Shown here: positions 25,045 to 36,400 of the stretch, piece by piece | Layout: every line of letters starts with the position of its first letter | How positions within the stretch are numbered: position 1 is the first letter of the stretch | Assembly (NCBI RefSeq): GCF_900091845.1 | Contig: NZ_FMCI01000336.1 | Span: forward strand, 1-46,140 | Direction: 5' to 3' | DNA: 46,140 nucleotides | From: Streptomyces sp. SolWspMP-5a-2 | GTDB lineage: Bacteria > Actinomycetota > Actinomycetes > Streptomycetales > Streptomycetaceae | Notes under the pieces: generated by a model | What the model saw: only the letters and a program-made list of their open reading frames with translations | What the model was told of the DNA's origin: nothing | The model's database searches: none | Made by a program: the position numbers and the translations under genes

Positions 25045-26001
25045 GTGTCCTACCCCGGCCCGGACCTCGATCCCTCCAAGACCCGCCGCCGTCGCCCCCG
25101 CGCCCGGACCGTCGCGCTCGCCGCGCTGGTGCCCGGCGCCCTGGTCGGCTGGCTCGTGTACCAGGCGGTGGGCGCCCCCGGCGGACCGGACGGGGCGGCC
25201 GAGCCGTCGTCGTCGACCGCCGGCGCCCCGGCGCCCACCGGCTCCGCCCCCACCGCCGCCTCCACGACCGCCGCGGGCGACGACGCCAAGAAGCCCGGGG
25301 GCGCCACGGCGGGCCCCGCCGACGGTCCGCTCCGCGGCAAGGTCGTCGTCGTCGACCCGGGCCACAACCCCGACAACTTCCAGCACACGGCCGAGATCAA
25401 CCGCAAGGTGGACATCGGCACCAACTGGAAGGAGTGCGACACCACCGGCACCTCCACCGACGACGGGTACGCGGAGGCGCGGTTCACCCTGGACGTCGCG
25501 CGGCGGCTGCGCACGCTGCTGGAGGAGCAGGGCGCCACGGTCCGCTTCACCCAGGACGGCGACCGCCCGTGGGGGCCGTGCGTGGACGAGCGCGCGCGGA
25601 TCGGCAACGAGGCGCACGCCGACGCGGCGATCTCCATCCACGCGGACGGCGCCCCGGTCGGCGACCGCGGCTTCCACGTCATCCTCCCGGCGTCGGTGCA
25701 CTCCGGCGCCGCGGACACCCGCCCGATCCTCACCGCCTCCACCGACCTCGGCGAGCGGATCGCGGGCACCTTCGTCCGGGTCACGGGCAGCGCGCCCGCC
25801 AACTACGTCGGCGACGGCACCGGGCTCGTCACGCGTGAGGACCTGGGCGGTCTCAATCTGTCAACGGTTCCCAAGGTGTTCATCGAGTGCGGCAACATGC
25901 GCGATAGCAAGGACGCGGCACTCCTCACCAGTTCCGGGTGGCGGCAGAAGGCCGCGCGGGGCATCTCTGAGGGAATCGTGAGTTTCCTGCACGGTTCGTG
26001 A
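25045..26001 (+). CDS. N-acetylmuramoyl-L-alanine amidase (Amidase_3)
   Basis: A 318-residue zinc amidase that would cleave the bond between MurNAc and L-Ala in peptidoglycan outside the cell. A basic N-terminus is followed by a membrane helix at about residues 22-42 (signal anchor), a Ser/Thr/Ala/Pro linker to about 95, then the catalytic domain: VVVDPGHNPD (zinc His), GYAEARFTL (zinc Glu), AISIHADGAP (zinc His) and VFIECGNMRD (catalytic Glu). GTG at 25045 gives the complete anchor but has no clear ribosome-binding site; coupling to the methyltransferase is likely. An insertion (QHTAEINRKVDIGTNWKECD) follows the first motif. Confidence 0.93.
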   Translation: MSYPGPDLDPSKTRRRRPRARTVALAALVPGALVGWLVYQAVGAPGGPDGAAEPSSSTAGAPAPTGSAPTAASTTAAGDDAKKPGGATAGPADGPLRGKVVVVDPGHNPDNFQHTAEINRKVDIGTNWKECDTTGTSTDDGYAEARFTLDVARRLRTLLEEQGATVRFTQDGDRPWGPCVDERARIGNEAHADAAISIHADGAPVGDRGFHVILPASVHSGAADTRPILTASTDLGERIAGTFVRVTGSAPANYVGDGTGLVTREDLGGLNLSTVPKVFIECGNMRDSKDAALLTSSGWRQKAARGISEGIVSFLHGS

Positions 26002-26084
26002 TCAGAGCGCGGAACCCGGCGGACACCCGGACCGGTGGGACGATAGTGTCTACCGACGACGAGACGACCTACGAAGGACCTGAA

Positions 26085-26873
26085 GTGAATATCCGCTCCC
26101 TCACTCGAGGCGACGGCGTGGTGATCGGGGCAGCGGTCGTGCTGTTCATCGCGTCCTTCCTCGATCTGGCAAGTTGCAGCGGCAGTTACTGCAACGGCGT
26201 CGACCTCCCGAACGCGTGGGACAACCTCGGGCTCGGTATCGGTGTCTACTTGGCCGGTGTCATCGGGGGTGCGGTCGTCGTGGTCGCGCGGTCGCTGCCG
26301 CAGCCCCTCAAGGTGGCCGGTCTCGACCTGGGCACCGTCGCCGTCGGCGTGACCGTCTCCACGGCCTGGGTGCTCCTGTGGACGCTCATCGACCACAACT
26401 CCGGCGCGGGCGTGATCCTCGGCTTCTTCGCCGCCCTGGTGCTGGCCGGTGCCGCCGTGGCGACGCCGCTGGTGCCCGCGCTCCGGGTCGGCCTGGTGCC
26501 CGCGCAGGGTCCGGCCGCGCCGCAGCCCTACGGTGCGCAGCCGCCCGCCGGTTACGGCTACCCGGGCGCCCCGCAGCAGCCGTACGGCGGTCAGCAGCAG
26601 CCGGGCCAGCCCTACGCCGGTGCCCAGCCGCAGACCGCGCCGCAGCCGCAGGGCCAGGCGCCGCAGCCCGCCGGGGACTTCTCGCCGTTCTGGTTCGCCG
26701 TGCCGGTGACCCGTCCGCTCTTCGCCGAGGACAACGCGTCCTCGCAGATCGCCGAACTGGCCCCGGGCACCTGGTACCTGGCGGTGGAGCAGCGCGGCCA
26801 GAACCTGGTCGCCCAGACCCAGGACGGCCGCCGGGGCGTCCTCCAGGACACGTCGGGCATCCAGCGCGGCTGA
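26085..26873 (+). CDS. Four-helix membrane protein with Pro/Gln-rich linker (DUF5336-like)
   Basis: A 262-residue protein with four membrane helices: residues about 12-30, 48-66, 80-103 and 110-130. A linker of PYG, PQQ and QPQ units follows (about 145-200), then a conserved C-terminal domain (FSPFWFAVPVTRPLF, then GTWYLAVEQRGQNLVAQTQDGRRGVLQDTSG). The linker pattern is common in actinobacterial envelope proteins. GTG at 26085 is chosen because GAAGGA sits six bases upstream; GTG 26046 would add 13 residues but lacks one and may lie in the promoter (TAGTGT at 26045). Function unknown. Ends in a strong terminator. Confidence 0.8.
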   Translation: MNIRSLTRGDGVVIGAAVVLFIASFLDLASCSGSYCNGVDLPNAWDNLGLGIGVYLAGVIGGAVVVVARSLPQPLKVAGLDLGTVAVGVTVSTAWVLLWTLIDHNSGAGVILGFFAALVLAGAAVATPLVPALRVGLVPAQGPAAPQPYGAQPPAGYGYPGAPQQPYGGQQQPGQPYAGAQPQTAPQPQGQAPQPAGDFSPFWFAVPVTRPLFAEDNASSQIAELAPGTWYLAVEQRGQNLVAQTQDGRRGVLQDTSGIQRG

Positions 26874-26887
26874 CGCCGTCCACTCGC

Positions 26888-26934
26888 ACACGGCAGTGGC
26901 CCCCTCCCTCTCAGGGCGGGGGCCACTGCCGTGT
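26888..26934. terminator. Bidirectional terminator, 17-bp perfect stem
   Basis: ACACGGCAGTGGCCCCC (26888-26904) and its exact reverse complement (26918-26934) enclose a 13-base loop. It lies between the convergent membrane protein (stop 26873) and the DNRLRE/FG-GAP protein (stop 26972), and would serve both. Confidence 0.93.
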
Positions 26935-26971
26935 CACGTCCGAACCAGCCTTGGGGGCCGGGGAGTTCGGC

Positions 26972-29900
26972 TCAGCCGAGTGCCTTCACGGTGCGCCAGT
27001 CCTGGGTGAGCACGGTCTTGACGGGCGCGTTGGTGTTGGTCCTCGACGGGTGGTAGATCCGCATGGTCCCGTCGGCCCCGGCACGGGCCCAGATATCGGG
27101 GACGCCGTCCTTGTTGACGTCCGGGATGCCGAGCGCCGTGCTGATGGCGGCCTCGGTCCAGGCGGTGCCGTAGGCGACGTCGCCGTTCAGTGAACCGGAC
27201 GCCAGTTTCAGGGAGTCCAGGTCGACGCTGCCCGCGGCGGAGCCGGGCTTGCCGTGTCTGACGTACACGTTGCCGTTGTCGAGGTTGCGCCAGAGCAGGT
27301 CGGGGGTCTTGTCCCCGTTGATGTCCGCGACGTTGACGATGTCCCGGCGGGCCCAGGCGTCACTGTTCATGACGGTCGCGGACCGGAACGCTCCGCCGGT
27401 GTAGCCCGACAGCGTCCAGAAGGCGGGGCCCGCGCGCAGCACCAGGTCGGGCAGGCCGTCACCGGTGATGTCGCCGACGGCCTTGATCTGGGTCCAGGTG
27501 GAGGGGGCGGGCGCGTTCGCGGGCAGCAGCACCTTCAGGCGCCGGTCCACGTCGAAGCTGCCGTAGCCGTCGCCCGGGTAGAGCCAGAAGGCGCCGTCCG
27601 GGGAGACCGCGAACAGGTCGGTCACACCGTCGCCCGGGTAGGCGTCCCCGTAGTGGGTGATCAGGGCGGACTTCTTGGTGGCCGGGTCGTACCAGTGCTC
27701 GGCCGTTTTCAGTGTGCCGCGGGTGGAGTACGCGGCGTCCAGGCAAGCGTTGAGTTCGCCCTCGACGCTGCCCGCGCAGTTGATCAGCTTGCCGCTCGCG
27801 TCCACGACGATCAGATCGGGCAGGTCGTCGCCGTTGGTGTCGCCGGGTCCGTCGGCGGCCTTCTGCGGCGGCACGTAGAAGGCGTAGTCGGTGACCTTGC
27901 TCTTGTTGCCGACCGCGTCGAAGGCGTAGACGTTCAGCATGTTGGGGCCCGCGTGCGGCGGCTTCAGCGCGGTGACGGTGGCGGCGCCGTCGGTCGCCGC
28001 CCTGTCCGTCCAGTCGTTCCCGTCCACGGCGTACTGGAACTTCGCGGCGCCCTCGGACCTGAAGGTGACCGCGCCGGTCTTGCCGAACGGCTTCTCGGAC
28101 CAGGTCATGCCGTCGTCGGTGGCCTCGGGGAAGTCGTCGCTCTCCACGGTGGGCGGCGGCGGTGCGGAGCCGTCGACGGTGAGCCGGCAGCGGTTGCCGC
28201 TGGTCGGGTAGTACGCGGAGGTGAGGCTGCCGTCCTCGGCGCGCACGTCCCAGTAGTAGAGCCCCTTGTCGACGAGGCTGCTGGACGCGATGGTCCGGGT
28301 GGCCTTGCCGCCGCTCAGGCTGGTGACGAGGGTGCCGGCCGGGGTCGCGTCGCCCGCCTTCCAGAAGCGGAAGCGCAGTCCCTTGAGGTTGCCGTCGGGG
28401 TCGGTGGCCTTCGCCGACAGGACGACGTTGCCCTTGCCGACGGTGGCGCCCGCCGTGCTGGTGTTGCAGGTGCCGCCGGGAGCGCTGGAGACGGCGGTGG
28501 GCGTGGTGGGCGCCCGGTTGTAGGAGACTTCGAGGACCGCCGAGGTCGCCCTGAACTTCCGCCAGGTCTGGGTGTCGCCCTCGCTGGTCGCCCGCATCCC
28601 GAAGGTGATGTTCGACCAGCCGCTGTCCGCGCCCTTCTGCGCGGCGGTCTTCACGTTGAAGTCCTCGTAGTCGTCGGGGCAACCGGACGACGACCAGCCG
28701 TGCGCGAACGACTGCCTGGCGACCTCGGTCGACCAGCTCGGCTGTTTGTTCCAGGTGGTGCCGGAGGAGATCGCGCCGGTCTGCCAGAGCTGGAACTCGC
28801 GCTTCGTGCACGACCAGGAGTGGTTGTTCAGCACCTTGAAGCGCGCCGATTCGATCTTCGCGCCCTTCAGACTGCTGCTGTAGTTCATCCGCCAGAAGGA
28901 GCGGGCCGTGCCGCCGGTGTCGTTCTCGTGTCCGACGCGGGCGTCCGAGGTGCCCGAGCTGAAGTTGGTGCCGTTCCAGAAGCTCGTGTTGGGGTACGGC
29001 TTGTAGGCCACGGTCCATGCCTGCCAGCCGGGGTTGAGCGACGGGTCGACGAAGACCGGGAAGACCGCATCGGGGTCGCCGAGCAGACCGGTCTCACCGA
29101 CCGCCACCTCGATGCGGGCGGCGCTCGTCCCGTCCCCCTCCAGTCCCATCGGGGCCGGGGCCTGCCGGGCGCCGGGCTCGGCTCCGCTCAGCCCGGACAG
29201 GCCGAGCACCTCGCCGGGGGTGCCGGTCGAGGTCGCCGGCTCCTCGTCCGGGGGGAGTTCGGGGTCCACGCCGCTGGAGTCCCAGACGAACGGGGTCGGT
29301 ACCGAGCCGACCTCCTCACCGGTGTCGTCCAGCACCTGTACGCGGCCAGCCTTCTCGTCGTACCGGAAGGTCGCCGTGGAGGACTTCAGTCCGTACGTCA
29401 TGGTGGTGAGCGCGGGGTTGCGCGCGGCCTCCCGGTCCTTGACGACGAGGAGTTGGGCGAAGCCGCCCTCCTCCCGCGCCACCAGCAACAGGTCGACGCC
29501 GGGCAGCACCTCCGAGTAGAGGGCGCGCGGTCCGTCGAGCACCGGTGCGGGAAGCTCACCGGGCCAGGTGTAGACGACGTGGTGGCCGTGCAGGACGGTC
29601 TTCGCCAACACGGTCTCGGTGACGGTCGCCAACTGAGGCCGCGCCTGCGCCCGGGAGGCGCGGGCCCCGGCCGTGCCCGCCGAGAACTCCAGCGGGACGG
29701 CCGGGGCGGCGGGCCGCACCACGCCGTCTTCGCGGCGCAGCCGGTTGTCGATCCTGACCCAGGCGCCCTCGGCGTTCTTCACCCGCTGCGGCAGCGCGTG
29801 CATCCGGGTGCGCAGGGTGCCGTCGGGGTCGGCCCAGGTCATGACGGTGGCGGTGGTCTCCGTGTCGACGACCACCTGCTTGCCGGTGCGCCCGGCCTCG

Positions 29901-30103
29901 GCCGCGGCGGCGGACGCGTCGCGGGGTTCCGTGGCCGCTCTCCGGGCCTCGGTCGCCTTGCGCGCGGCGGGAGTTGACGGGTCGTCGGCGTGCCACCAGG
30001 GCAGCAGCGAAGCAGTCAGCGCGGCCAGGACCAGGCCGAGCGTGAGGGTCAGCCGGGTGCGCGTGCGCACGAAGGGACTGAGAAAACGGGGCGGCGCGGA
30101 CAC
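26972..30103 (-). CDS. Large secreted DNRLRE / FG-GAP (VCBS-like) repeat protein
   Basis: A 1043-residue exported protein. N-terminal signal: RTRTRLTLTLGLVLAALTASLLPWWHA. Residues about 75-330 match the region that precedes RHS repeats in many actinobacterial surface proteins (VRIDNRLRREDGVVRPAAPA). Residues 340-520 form a DNRLRE-like beta-sandwich (FVDPSLNPGWQAWT through AVLEVSYNRAP). Ig-like segments follow, and about 745-1043 hold FG-GAP-type calcium-binding repeats: DTNGDDLPDLIVVD, DITGDGLPDLVLR, DINGDKTPDLLWR and DVNKDGVPDIWAR. GTG start after AGGGGAG. Divergent from the RHS toxin gene across 366 bp; probably a cell-surface partner, for example for adhesion or anchoring. Confidence 0.88.
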   Translation of the reverse strand: MSAPPRFLSPFVRTRTRLTLTLGLVLAALTASLLPWWHADDPSTPAARKATEARRAATEPRDASAAAAEAGRTGKQVVVDTETTATVMTWADPDGTLRTRMHALPQRVKNAEGAWVRIDNRLRREDGVVRPAAPAVPLEFSAGTAGARASRAQARPQLATVTETVLAKTVLHGHHVVYTWPGELPAPVLDGPRALYSEVLPGVDLLLVAREEGGFAQLLVVKDREAARNPALTTMTYGLKSSTATFRYDEKAGRVQVLDDTGEEVGSVPTPFVWDSSGVDPELPPDEEPATSTGTPGEVLGLSGLSGAEPGARQAPAPMGLEGDGTSAARIEVAVGETGLLGDPDAVFPVFVDPSLNPGWQAWTVAYKPYPNTSFWNGTNFSSGTSDARVGHENDTGGTARSFWRMNYSSSLKGAKIESARFKVLNNHSWSCTKREFQLWQTGAISSGTTWNKQPSWSTEVARQSFAHGWSSSGCPDDYEDFNVKTAAQKGADSGWSNITFGMRATSEGDTQTWRKFRATSAVLEVSYNRAPTTPTAVSSAPGGTCNTSTAGATVGKGNVVLSAKATDPDGNLKGLRFRFWKAGDATPAGTLVTSLSGGKATRTIASSSLVDKGLYYWDVRAEDGSLTSAYYPTSGNRCRLTVDGSAPPPPTVESDDFPEATDDGMTWSEKPFGKTGAVTFRSEGAAKFQYAVDGNDWTDRAATDGAATVTALKPPHAGPNMLNVYAFDAVGNKSKVTDYAFYVPPQKAADGPGDTNGDDLPDLIVVDASGKLINCAGSVEGELNACLDAAYSTRGTLKTAEHWYDPATKKSALITHYGDAYPGDGVTDLFAVSPDGAFWLYPGDGYGSFDVDRRLKVLLPANAPAPSTWTQIKAVGDITGDGLPDLVLRAGPAFWTLSGYTGGAFRSATVMNSDAWARRDIVNVADINGDKTPDLLWRNLDNGNVYVRHGKPGSAAGSVDLDSLKLASGSLNGDVAYGTAWTEAAISTALGIPDVNKDGVPDIWARAGADGTMRIYHPSRTNTNAPVKTVLTQDWRTVKALG

Positions 30104-30469
30104 GGCGGTCTACTCCCCTGCGATCCAGGCGGGTGAGGACATGGGCGCGCACACCATCACATGCCCCACACGGACCGTCCACACATGAGGATTTTATGAA
30201 TTCGTGATCATCGCTTGGTCACCCCTTGACTACAGCGCGTGGATGTCGATCATGCGGCTTTTGACCTCCACTTGTGTGCACATGCGAACTGATTTTCAGT
30301 GACTTCCGGCATTTTTCTACCGCACGAGCGGATTCACCAGATAAATCGCGTGACGGACCTCTCAAAGGGACTTCTTCTCTCCGTTTACCGGGTCTTGATC
30401 ACCATCGCGATCGTGACGGAAGGTGCGGACCATCTCTGTTGTTGCATCGCCTGGGTGGAGTCGACGCGT
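30104..30469. promoter_or_regulatory. A/T-richer divergent promoter region of the surface-protein and RHS genes
   Basis: This 366-bp gap is clearly richer in A/T than its surroundings and carries no gene. Two TTGAC boxes on the plus strand (TTGACT 30226-30231 and TTGACC 30261-30266) are possible -35 elements for the RHS gene. TAAAAT read on the minus strand near 30191-30196 could be a -10 for the divergent gene. None has a perfect partner. The frame of the RHS gene stays open upstream to 30299 by chance. Confidence 0.5.
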
Positions 30470-33400
30470 ATGCGTGCTCAAGGTCCGCTGTCATGGCTGG
30501 GGCGCAGACGCCTCGTCCTGACGGAGTCACAACGACGGCGTCGGCGCCTCGGCCGCGTGACGACCGTCCTTCTGCTGTCCTCGACGCTGACCGTGACGAG
30601 CCTGGGCTCGGACGCGTGGGCGCTGCCCGGCCCAGGCATGAGCCGGACCGTCGAGCTGCCCGAACTGCCCAAGAACACCGCGGTCGACGGTGACGAGGAG
30701 GCCGACAAGACCCTCACCACCGCGCCCGAGGTTCCCGTCGACCCGTACACGCCGACCGCCGTGACGCCCTGGCAGGAGGACAGCGGCGTCGCGACGCTGA
30801 CCACCGGCACGGCGCCCGGCACCACCGTCCCGGTGGACGACCTGCCGATCGCGGTCGGTGTGCCCGAGGGCACCGACCCGGCCGCGCTCGCCGGTGACTG
30901 GAAGGTCGACCTGGCCGCGCCGGGCGCCTCCCAGGACGCGGGCGTCTCCGGCATGATCATGCGGGTCACCCCGCCGACCGGCGCCGATCCCTCCGCGCAG
31001 GTCGCGCTCGCCGTCGACACCACCGCCTTCGCCGACCTCTACGGCCCCCAGGCGGCCGACCGCTTCGGCCTGATGCTGCTGCCCGACTGCGTCCTGGACG
31101 CCCCCGACACGGGTGACTGCGCCGCCGAGGGCACCACCACCATGTCCGGCAAGAGCGCCAGGAACCCGGAGCGGCTGAGCAGTTCGGTCGAGTCGGTGCC
31201 GGCCGCCGAGGCGCCCACCCGCACCCGGGCGGCGAAGAAGGCGGCCACCCGCACGATCCTCTCGGGCTCGGTCCCGGTCGCCGGACTGCTCGCCGGGGAC
31301 ACCCGGGCGAAGCCGTCCGGCGCCTCGGTCCGCACCGCCGCCCTCCCCGCCGTCGACGCCTCCGGGCCCCAGGTGGTCGGCGCCCTCGACACCGGCTCCT
31401 CCGCGGCCGGCGACTTCGGCGCGGCCCCGCTGCTGTCCTCCGGCTCCTGGTCGGCGGGCTCCTCCTCGGGCGCCTTCACCTACGCCTACCAGGTCCAGGT
31501 CCCCGAGGCGGCCGGCGGCCCGACGCCGAAGGTCGGCCTGACCTACTCCTCCCAGTCGGTGGACGGCCGCACCTCCTCGACGAACAACCAGGCGTCCTGG
31601 ATCGGCGACGGCTGGGAGTACGAACCCGGCTCCATCACCCGCACCTACGCCAACTGCCGTGAGGACTCCAAGAAGTCCGGCTCCAACAACGCCACCCACC
31701 GCACCGCCGACCTGTGCTGGGGCTCGGAGAACGCCACCCTCTCCCTCGGCGGCACCACCACCGAACTCGTGTGGGCCAACGGCACCTGGACGACCGCCAA
31801 CGGCGACGGCTCCAAGGTCCAGCTGATCAAGGACGTGTCGACCGGCAACGGCGCGAAGGACGGCGAGTACTGGGTCGTCACCACCCGCGACGGCACCAGG
31901 TACCACTTCGGCAAGCACAAGCTCCCCGGCTGGAGTTCGGGCGACCCTGTCACCGACTCCGTCCTCACCGTCCCGGTCTACGGCAACCATCCGGGCGAGG
32001 ACTGCTACAAGGCCGGTGACTGGGCGGGCTCCTGGTGCACCCAGGGCTGGCGCTGGAGTCTCGACTACGTCGAGGACCTCCACGGCAACGCCATGTCCCT
32101 GTGGTGGAAGAAGGAGAAGAACCACTACGCCCGCAACTTCAACTTCAAGGCGCCCGTCAGCTACGACCGCGGTGGCTGGCTCGACCACATCGACTACGGC
32201 CAGCGCAACACCCTGGGCGGCCTGTTCGGCACCCCCGCCACCTCCCGCGTCACCTTCCAGGTCACCGAACGCTGCCTGGCCGAAGGATCCCTGACCTGCA
32301 CGGACGAGAACTTCGCGGACAAGGATCCCGGCAAGTACCGCATCTGGTACGACACTCCGGCCGACCTTCGCTGCCAGTCCGACAAGAAGTGCTGGAACGC
32401 GGGCCCGACCTTCTGGACACGCAAGCGGCTCACGACCATCATCACCTCCACCCAGCGCCTCACCACCACCAGCGCACGCCAGCAGGTGGACCGGTACACC
32501 CTCAAGCACAGCTTCCCGACCCTGCGCAGCGGGCCGAACACCGCCCTGTGGCTGGAGTCGGTGCAGCGCACCGGGTACGCGCGCAAGGGCTCCACGGACG
32601 CCTCGGTCACCCTGAACGCCGTCCGTTTCGAACCCAGTGCCGACGACATGCCCAACCGCGTCAAGCGGGACAACCGGCCCGGCTTCTCCCGGCAGCGGAT
32701 CGGCCGCGTCATCAACGAGTACGGCGGCGAGACCGTCGTCACCTATCGACAGCCCACCGGGGACTGCGCGTCGGGCACCGGCCTGCCCGGCAAGAAGGAC
32801 ACCGCGGCGCTGAAGGCCAACACCCGGCTCTGCTACCCGGTTTATTGGCATCCGGACCCCGAGGTCGAGGACATCGACTGGTTCCACAAGTACGTGGTCC
32901 AGAGCATCGAGGAACTCCCCAACGTCGACGGGGCGTTCGCGACGCAGACCGGGTACACCTACAAGAACCCGGGCTGGCGGCTGGCCGAGGCGGAGTTCAC
33001 CAAGAAGGCCACCCGCACCTACTCGCAGTTCGCCGGGTTCGAGCAGACCACGGTGATCACCGGCACCGACGAGGCGTCGATCGGCAGCAAGCGGTCCAAG
33101 TCCGTCACCCGGTTCTTCCGCGGCATGGGCGACACCGTCCCGGTCAAGGACATCACCGGCGCCGAGATCGCCAAGGACCGCGAGCCGTTCGCGGGCCGGA
33201 TAGCCGAGGAGCTGAGCTACAGCTCCGCCTCCGACGCCGACACCGACTGGCTCTCCCGCAGCGTCACCGTCCCCGAGGCCACCGAACTCGCCAGACGCGA
33301 ACGCGACGACGGGCTCAGCCCGTTGCGCGCCTGGCGGGTCACCGAGCCCGAGGAGGTCGCGTACACCCGCTCCTCCGGCACCGGTGACGACCCCAGCAAG

Positions 33401-36400
33401 CTCCGGACCGTCAGCAGCAGCACCACGTACGAGCCGACGTACGGCCTGCCCACCCTCGTCGAGTCGCTCGGTGACACGGGCAAGGACGACGACGAGTCCT
33501 GCACCAGGCTGGAGTACGTCCACCAGACCGCCAAGCACCTCATCGGCCTCTCCCAGCAGGTCCTGGTCTCCCCCACCACCTGCGCCAAGGCCGACTTCGA
33601 CGACCTGTCCACGCTGAGCGGCGCGGTCCGCACCGGCTACGACGGCCGGTCCTACGGCACCGCGCTCGGCGCCGGCACCCTCGGCGAGGCCAGCGAGACC
33701 TGGTCGCTGAACGGAGCCGGCACCGGCTACCAGAGCAACGGGCGCAGCGAGTTCGACCCGGTCGGCCGGGTGGTCCGGCAGATCGACCCCGACAACCAGC
33801 CGTCCACGATCTCCTACGAACCGCCCACCGGGCAGGTCTTCGCCGTCACCGAGACCAATGCCCTCGGCCACTCGCAGAAACAGGAGCTGGAGCCGGGGCG
33901 TTCGACCACGCTGACGACCACCGACGCCAACAACCAGGTCAGCGAGGCCAGGTTCGACCCGCTGGGCCGTCTCACCGAGGCGTGGGGGGCGGGCCGCACC
34001 CCGTCCGCCTCCGCCGTCCCCGACCTCGAGGCCGTCTACACGATCCCGGCCTACGACGACAAGAATCCCGACCGCAAGCCGCCGTTCATCACCACCCGGG
34101 CGCGCGGCCACGAGAACCGGGTCGAAACCTCCGTCACCCTCTACGACGGCCTCGGCCGGGAGCGGCAGACTCAGGAGGAGGCCGACGGCGGCGGGCACCT
34201 GGTCACCGACACCCTCTACAACTCCTCGGGCGAGGTCTGGCAGACCAACAACGCCTACCTCACCCACGACGCGACGTTCGGCGAGCTGTTCACCCCGCTC
34301 GCCGACACCGCCGTCCCGAACATCACCCGCTACACCTACGACGGGCTCGGCCGGGTCCTCTCCGAGACCCCCGTCCTCAAGGTCGTCGACGATCTGACGA
34401 AGGAGACCGTCTCCAAGCCGGTGCCCGAGCGGGCCACCCGCTACGAGTACGGCCAGGACTGGTCCACGGTGATCAACCCCACCGGCACCTCCTCCTACCA
34501 GGTCTTCACCGACGGCCTGGGCCGCACCTCCCGCGTCGACACCTTCAACCCCGAGGCGCCCGGCGGCCACACCTCGATGACGTACACGTACGACAGGCAC
34601 GGCCGTCTGAAGGAGGCGACCAGCTCCACCGACACGACGCACCCGTGGTCCTGGACGTACGACCACCGGGGCCGGCAACTGACCTCGACCGACCCGGACA
34701 CCGGCACCACGAGGACCACCTACGACCGTCTCGACCGGCCGCTGACCACCACGGACGCCCGTGGCACCACCCTGTGGAACGGCTACGACGCCCTGTCGCG
34801 CCCCACCGAGCAGCGCCTCGGCGGCTCCGACGGCACCCTGTTGTCCGCCTACGACTACGACAAGGCGCCCGGCGGCAAGGGCATGCCGTACACGGCGACC
34901 CGCTACACCGGCAAGGAGGCGTACACCCAGAAGGTCGACGGCTACACCAAGGACTACCAGCCGACGTCGACGACGCTGGCCCTGCCGCAGTCCGTCAAGG
35001 ACACCTGGGGCCTGGACACGTCGTACACGTACGACTACGCGTACACCGACACCGGCATGCTCCAGGAGTCGACGCTGCCCAAGGCGGGCCGCTTCGCCGC
35101 CGAGAAGCTGGTGGTCCGCTACAACGAGTACGGCAAGCCGCTCTCGATCTCGGGCAAGGACTGGTACGGCTCCGAGACCGTCTACGACTCCTTCGGACAG
35201 GTCCTGCGCTCGACGCTGGGCGCGCAGCCCTACCGGGTGTGGACGCAGGCCGGGTACGACGAGTCGAGCGGTGAGCTGAAGAGCCAGGCCGTCTACCGGG
35301 AGCAGACCGGCGACCAGAACATCGTCACCGGCAACCTCGTCTCCGAGCGGTCCTACGACTACGACCCGTCCGGCAACGTCACCTCGATCCGGGAGCACGC
35401 CACCGGCATCGACGAACGCCAGTGCTTCGTCTACGACCCGATGGGCCAGCTCAGGAAGGCCTGGACGGCCAAGGACCAGACCACCTGCACCGGTCCGAAG
35501 AAGACCGACGGCTCGCTCAACGTGGCCGCGGGCAGGGACGGTTCGGGCTACTGGCAGGAGTACGAGTACGACCTGGCCGGCAACCGCAAGAAGCTGACCG
35601 AGAAGGACCTCACCGGCGCCACCGCCAAGGACGCGACGACCAGCTACGCGTACGGCAAGGCCGACAACAGCCAGCCGCACACCCTCACCAAGGTGTCCAG
35701 GACCTACACCACGCCCCAGGGCGCCCAGGTGAAGGCCGAGGCGGAGCGCCTCTACGAACTCACCGGTGAGACCAAGTCCGTCACGTCCGTCGAGAACGGT
35801 GACAAGCAGGAGCTGACCTGGACCTACGACGGCAAGGTCGAGCGGATCAGCGGCCAGGGCACGGGCGGCAGCACGCCGTACGTGGGTCTTGCGGACAAGT
35901 GCCTCGATCTGAGGAGCGGGCTCTCGACCGCCGGGCAGCCGGTCCAGTTGCACGCCTGCAACACCTCACCGGCACAGAGCTGGCGCTTCAGCCCGAGCCC
36001 GGACCAGACCGACCGGGACCGGGGCACGCTCGGCATCCACGACACCTGGTGTGTCCGCCCGGCCGCGAACACCGCGGGCTCCGCGCTCCAGATCCAGAAG
36101 TGCGACGGCTCGGCGGCTCAGGAGTTCAGGCGCGCGACCTCGGGCCAACTCACGCACATCGCCTCGGGGTTGTGCGTAGCGGTCAAGGACGCCGGCTCCG
36201 CGGACTCGACTCCCACGGTGCTGGCCACCTGCGCGGCGGGCAAGTCCGAACAGCTGTGGTCCGCGCAGAACGAGACCCGGTACGTCTACGGCCCGGACGG
36301 CGCCCGCCTGCTCACCCTGCAGGGCAAGCGGGCCACGCTCCACCTCGGTGACACCGAGGTGACGGTCGCCCCGGGCGGGGTCCTCATCAACACCCAGCGC

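Noticed and set aside
30299..30469. Upstream start (GTG 30299) of the RHS gene
   Set aside because: It would add 57 residues before an otherwise ideal signal peptide and has no ribosome-binding site; ATG 30470 has GTGGAG at the right distance.
30527..35953. 1808-codon open frame on the minus strand opposite the RHS gene
   Set aside because: Product is Val/Gly/Arg-rich with no domain, as expected from the antisense of a high-GC coding region; the plus strand has signal, RHS, lectin and HINT motifs.
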